From Arcicella aquatica (GTDB lineage Bacteria > Bacteroidota > Bacteroidia > Cytophagales > Spirosomataceae), in the NCBI RefSeq assembly GCF_034928825.1, contig NZ_JAYFUL010000024.1, forward strand, positions 18,676 to 82,675: a stretch of 64,000 nucleotides of DNA. The letters are read 5' to 3'. The notes beneath the pieces were generated by a model that worked only from the letters and a program-made list of their open reading frames with translations, did no database searches and was not told where the DNA came from. The stretch's first letter is position 1. Every line of letters begins with the position of its first letter. This document shows positions 61,015 through 64,000 of this stretch, piece by piece. The translations under genes and the position numbers were made by a program.

Positions 61015-61770
61015 CTATAGCTTAACCTTTTTCTTCCGCTGATTAACAGCCTTCGCACTTACCCCAAAAAGTATAAAGCCTGACAAAATAGTTAGCAATC
61101 CCAAAATAGAAAAAGCTCTCAACAAGTAATTAGAAACATTATCTCTGCCTTGAAAATCCATTGTGTGTAGCATCCACAGAAAATCGAAAATTCTCCATCG
61201 CTGATTCCTAAATTTCTGAACTGTTCCTAACTCTGTTGCAACATAAACTGTTGTTCTACTCGGATGCTCAAAAGTAATAGCATACGCAGGTAAGGGCTGT
61301 TCTCTATATTCATGATGCCCATTGGTAGTAGTTAAATATTCAATGTTACTAACTTTTGCTTCCTCAATAAAACTTCTTTTGGCTATTTCAATAGCCTCAT
61401 ATTTTGTTAATACTCCACGAATCTTTCCCGTCTCAGCATCGGCTAATTTAATTTTCTTTCCACGGTCATGTTGCTGTGAATAAACAATCTGATAAGTAGG
61501 TTTTCCTAGAATTTGAACCAGTTTAATATCAAAAATATAATTGATAGCATCTGTTTGTTTTATTTGCTGAATAACAGACTGCGGGTTTGCCAGTTGAATA
61601 TCAGCACTTAATGGATGGATATGCGCTTTTTGATGGTCACCATGAATGTCATCCATATCCGACCAACTAAAATATAAGCCTCCAATAGTCCAAAACAGAA
61701 ATTGAATTCCTAGTACCAAACCTAAATAACGGTGAATTTTACGAATACGTAAATGGAAAGATTTTTTCAA
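61015..61770 (-). CDS. PepSY-domain membrane protein
   Basis: A 251-residue protein with a first helix (HRYLGLVLGIQFLFWTIGGLYFSW, about 13-36), two PepSY-type modules (KLADAETGKIRGVLTKYEAIEIAKRSF; EHPSRTTVYVATELGTVQKF) and a C-terminal helix (FSILGLLTILSGFILFG). RKIHRYLGL and WMLHTMDF are typical of PepSY-associated membrane proteins involved in reductase or siderophore processes. It is divergent from the P-type ATPase gene, so both may respond to metal. Confidence 0.85.
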   Translation of the reverse strand: MKKSFHLRIRKIHRYLGLVLGIQFLFWTIGGLYFSWSDMDDIHGDHQKAHIHPLSADIQLANPQSVIQQIKQTDAINYIFDIKLVQILGKPTYQIVYSQQHDRGKKIKLADAETGKIRGVLTKYEAIEIAKRSFIEEAKVSNIEYLTTTNGHHEYREQPLPAYAITFEHPSRTTVYVATELGTVQKFRNQRWRIFDFLWMLHTMDFQGRDNVSNYLLRAFSILGLLTILSGFILFGVSAKAVNQRKKKVKL

Positions 61771-61923
61771 AGGATTATATTTTAGATTTTATACATTGAT
61801 TCAAGACATCATTTAAAATTAATCAAATTTGCTTTTTGTCTCCCTGTTGCACTCCTTTTTTATCTACTTTTATCGCATCGTTAGTTTTTTACCTTTATTT
61901 TTTCATCAACCTACTTACTTTAT

Positions 61924-63870
61924 ATGTGCGACCAACATTCAACAATACATAATCACCAACACGAGCATGATGAAAATGATAGCCACCATCATCACGAACA
62001 TACTCATGACGAAAATGCCGATTGGCAAGAATATTTGCCCTCAATCATTTCATTTGTACTATTATTGCTAGGGGTAATTTTTGATTATCTTAACTTAAAA
62101 TTCTTTCAAAATTACCTGCGATTAGGTTGGTACATACTAGCTTATTTAACAGTCGGATATCCTGTTTTGAAAAGTGCTTTTAAAAGTATTCAGAACGGTG
62201 ATATTTTTAATGAATTCTTCTTGATGGGCTTAGCCACCATCGGAGCATTTGGCATAGGCGAATACCCAGAAGGCGTTACCGTAATGCTATTTTATACCAT
62301 CGGTGAATTATTTCAGGGAGCTGCCGTCAAACGAGCTAAAAGCTCAATCAAAGCTTTACTAGATATACGTCCTGATAAAGTTTCTGTAAAACAAGATGGT
62401 AAAATAACCGTAGTAAACCCTACTAAAGTAGCCATTGGCGAAATCATACAAGTAAAAGCAGGAGAAAAAGTTGCACTAGATGGCATCCAAGTGTCTGACT
62501 ATGGTGCTTACAATACCGCAGCTTTAACGGGCGAAAGTGTCCCAGAAACCAAGAAAAAGGGCGATAGCGTTTTAGCAGGAATGATTAACTTGGATACCAT
62601 AAGTGATATTGAAGTAACAGCAGTTTTCAAAGATAGCAAGCTTTCTAAAATCTTAACAATGGTTCAAGATGCTACTGCTAGGAAATCGCCAACTCAATTA
62701 TTTATCTCGAAATTTGCCAAAATCTATACCCCAATTGTATTTGTTTTGGCAGTACTGATTACTCTTTTGCCGTATTTTATGCTAGAAAATTATGTTTTCG
62801 GAGAGTGGCTTTATCGTGCTTTGGTATTCTTAGTAATTTCTTGTCCATGTGCTTTGGTGATTTCTATCCCTCTAGGATACTTTGGCGGTATTGGTGCTGC
62901 TTCACAGCATGGTATTTTGTTTAAAGGAGCTAATTTTCTAGACATCATGACTAAAGTAAACGTTGTGGTGATGGATAAAACAGGTACACTGACAAAAGGC
63001 ACTTTCGAGATACAGCAAGTATCCATCATAGATTTTGATGAAAGAAAAGCCTTAGAATTACTTGCCTTGCTAGAAAGCAAATCATCTCATCCTATTGCTA
63101 AGGCCATTGTTGAATTTGTAAAACCCACACTTCCAGAAAATGCATTAAGTAATTTCCAAGAAAATGCTGGATTTGGGTTGAGTGGACAAGTAGAAGAAAA
63201 TCATATACTAGCTGGGAATTTGAAACTTTTAGAAAAACACAATATTGCCTTCCCCGAAAATCTTCATGAAATCCCTGAAACAATTGTTGTACTAGCTATC
63301 AATAGACTATACGTTGGATATGTTTTAATTGCTGACGAAATTAAAGCAGATGCTCATAAAACTATTGCTGACTTACAAAAACTTCATATAAACGCCGTAA
63401 TGCTTTCAGGAGATAAAGCATCTGTGGTTGACAAAGTAGCCAAATTATTAAATGTCAGTGAGGCCTATGGCAACCTAATGCCAGAAGATAAGGTAGCTAA
63501 ATTGCAAGCACTACGAAATCGACAAAATACAATTGCTTTTGTAGGAGATGGCATCAATGATGCTCCTGTGATTGCCTTATCTGACGTAGGAATTGCGATG
63601 GGAGGGATGGGCTCTGACGCAACGATAGAAACAGCAGATGTAGTCATTCAAAATGATCAACCTTCCAAAATCGTAACAGCCATTCATATTTCTAAAGCTA
63701 CTAAAAAAATAGTTTGGCAAAATATCTCATTGGCTTTTGGTGTAAAAGTTTTGGTCCTAATTCTCGGAGCAGGAGGCTTAGCAAGTATGTGGGAAGCTGT
63801 TTTTGCTGATGTTGGCGTGGCACTTTTGGCTATTCTAAATGCTCTTAGAATACAAAAGATGAGGTTTTAA
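61924..63870 (+). CDS. P1B-type heavy-metal ATPase, probably Zn/Cd/Co exporting
   Basis: A 648-residue transport ATPase. The His-rich N-terminus (residues 1-32) replaces the usual HMA domain. CPC motif at 307-309 in ISCPCALVIS, phosphorylation site DKTGTLTKG with Asp351, the SSHPIAKAI HP motif, and hinge GDGINDAP near residue 543. The CPC and His-rich tail fit the ZntA/CadA group. Inner membrane. The adjacent PepSY gene is divergent (153-nt region). Confidence 0.92.
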   Translation: MCDQHSTIHNHQHEHDENDSHHHHEHTHDENADWQEYLPSIISFVLLLLGVIFDYLNLKFFQNYLRLGWYILAYLTVGYPVLKSAFKSIQNGDIFNEFFLMGLATIGAFGIGEYPEGVTVMLFYTIGELFQGAAVKRAKSSIKALLDIRPDKVSVKQDGKITVVNPTKVAIGEIIQVKAGEKVALDGIQVSDYGAYNTAALTGESVPETKKKGDSVLAGMINLDTISDIEVTAVFKDSKLSKILTMVQDATARKSPTQLFISKFAKIYTPIVFVLAVLITLLPYFMLENYVFGEWLYRALVFLVISCPCALVISIPLGYFGGIGAASQHGILFKGANFLDIMTKVNVVVMDKTGTLTKGTFEIQQVSIIDFDERKALELLALLESKSSHPIAKAIVEFVKPTLPENALSNFQENAGFGLSGQVEENHILAGNLKLLEKHNIAFPENLHEIPETIVVLAINRLYVGYVLIADEIKADAHKTIADLQKLHINAVMLSGDKASVVDKVAKLLNVSEAYGNLMPEDKVAKLQALRNRQNTIAFVGDGINDAPVIALSDVGIAMGGMGSDATIETADVVIQNDQPSKIVTAIHISKATKKIVWQNISLAFGVKVLVLILGAGGLASMWEAVFADVGVALLAILNALRIQKMRF

Positions 63871-63922
63871 AAATTAAAGGAGGCTTCCCTTGAAAATTAT
63901 TTTTCGATATTGATTTATAATA

Positions 63923-63951
63923 GAATCCACTCATGTTTTGGGTGGATTTTT
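63923..63951 (+). terminator. Terminator after the metal ATPase
   Basis: AATCCACTC paired with GGGTGGATT (one G-T pair), then TTTTC, 53 nt after the stop codon. Confidence 0.65.
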
Positions 63952-64000
63952 CATGTTTATTGAGGTGATTTATTTGAAAAATACAATTTTATTCATATTG

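Overview
The window reads as chromosomal DNA of a Bacteroidota bacterium, most likely from the Cytophagales (Spirosomataceae-like). The evidence is four SusC/SusD-type loci, an ECF sigma/FecR pair, AT-rich DNA, promoters of the Bacteroidota type (TTG, about 20 nt, then nAnnTTTG), few Shine-Dalgarno sequences and lipoprotein signals ending in SSC. The family-level placement is inference. No rRNA, tRNA or CRISPR array was seen.

Layout. 0-6.3 kb: the 3' end of a SusC gene, its SusD partner, then 6-phosphogluconate dehydrogenase and a gluconate-kinase-like FGGY kinase. 6.3-35 kb: a sulfur-scavenging region. It holds a small serine hydrolase with two redoxin-like proteins that lack the active-site cysteines, two FA-hydroxylase/sterol-desaturase proteins, a TauE/SafE sulfite/organosulfonate exporter, a TPR protein, a DsbD-alpha-domain protein, a NifS-type cysteine desulfurase, three Cys-type sulfatases with a secreted formylglycine-generating enzyme, SusC/SusD, a broken second SusD next to an ISAs1 remnant, a rhodanese-thioredoxin fusion, a PstS-like binding protein and two tiny membrane proteins. 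A possible defence pair (PD-(D/E)XK-like nuclease plus alpha-solenoid protein) interrupts it at 8.4-12.0 kb. 35-51 kb: an unknown membrane protein, two TldD/TldE pairs, and a DUF4159-MoxR-DUF58-BatA-type cluster with a MITE insertion. 51-60.3 kb: a pectin-type PUL (ECF sigma, FecR, SusC with STN domain, SusD, pectinesterase-esterase fusion). 60.4-63.9 kb: a RelE-like toxin-antitoxin pair, a PepSY protein and a Zn/Cd-type P1B-ATPase.

The most interesting signal is regulatory and joins the 6.3-35 kb region. Five promoters have the same architecture to the base: TTG-N20-nAnnTTTG-n-CTAT-N7-ATAG (one has no clear TTG; one has GTAG as the right half). They precede the hydrolase/redoxin operon, the DsbD-alpha/desulfurase unit, a gene-less transcript at about 18.03-18.14 kb, the PstS-like operon and the sulfatase-sulfatase-FGE operon. 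A sixth, degenerate copy with the same spacing precedes the second FA hydroxylase, and a copy shifted onto the -33 box precedes the first. Two of the leaders encode short peptides that end in runs of cysteine (CCCCC and CCCCS), as expected for cysteine-responsive ribosome-mediated attenuation. Both also carry a hairpin with the identical loop AGCCACC. A third leader has a SAM-I-like GGCAACC/GGTGC stem whose loop holds AACCACC. The gene-less transcript has a long hairpin whose loop contains GGTGGTT, complementary to all three loops. I propose a sulfur-starvation regulon combining a repressor-type operator, poly-Cys attenuators and perhaps a small RNA. The motifs and ORFs are seen directly; the mechanism is inference.

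Other structure: a 160-bp MITE present twice (26.3 and 49.3 kb), the second copy supplying a stop codon and the first bases of an apparent downstream ORF; and seven AGCT-rich imperfect palindromes in spacers between co-directional genes.
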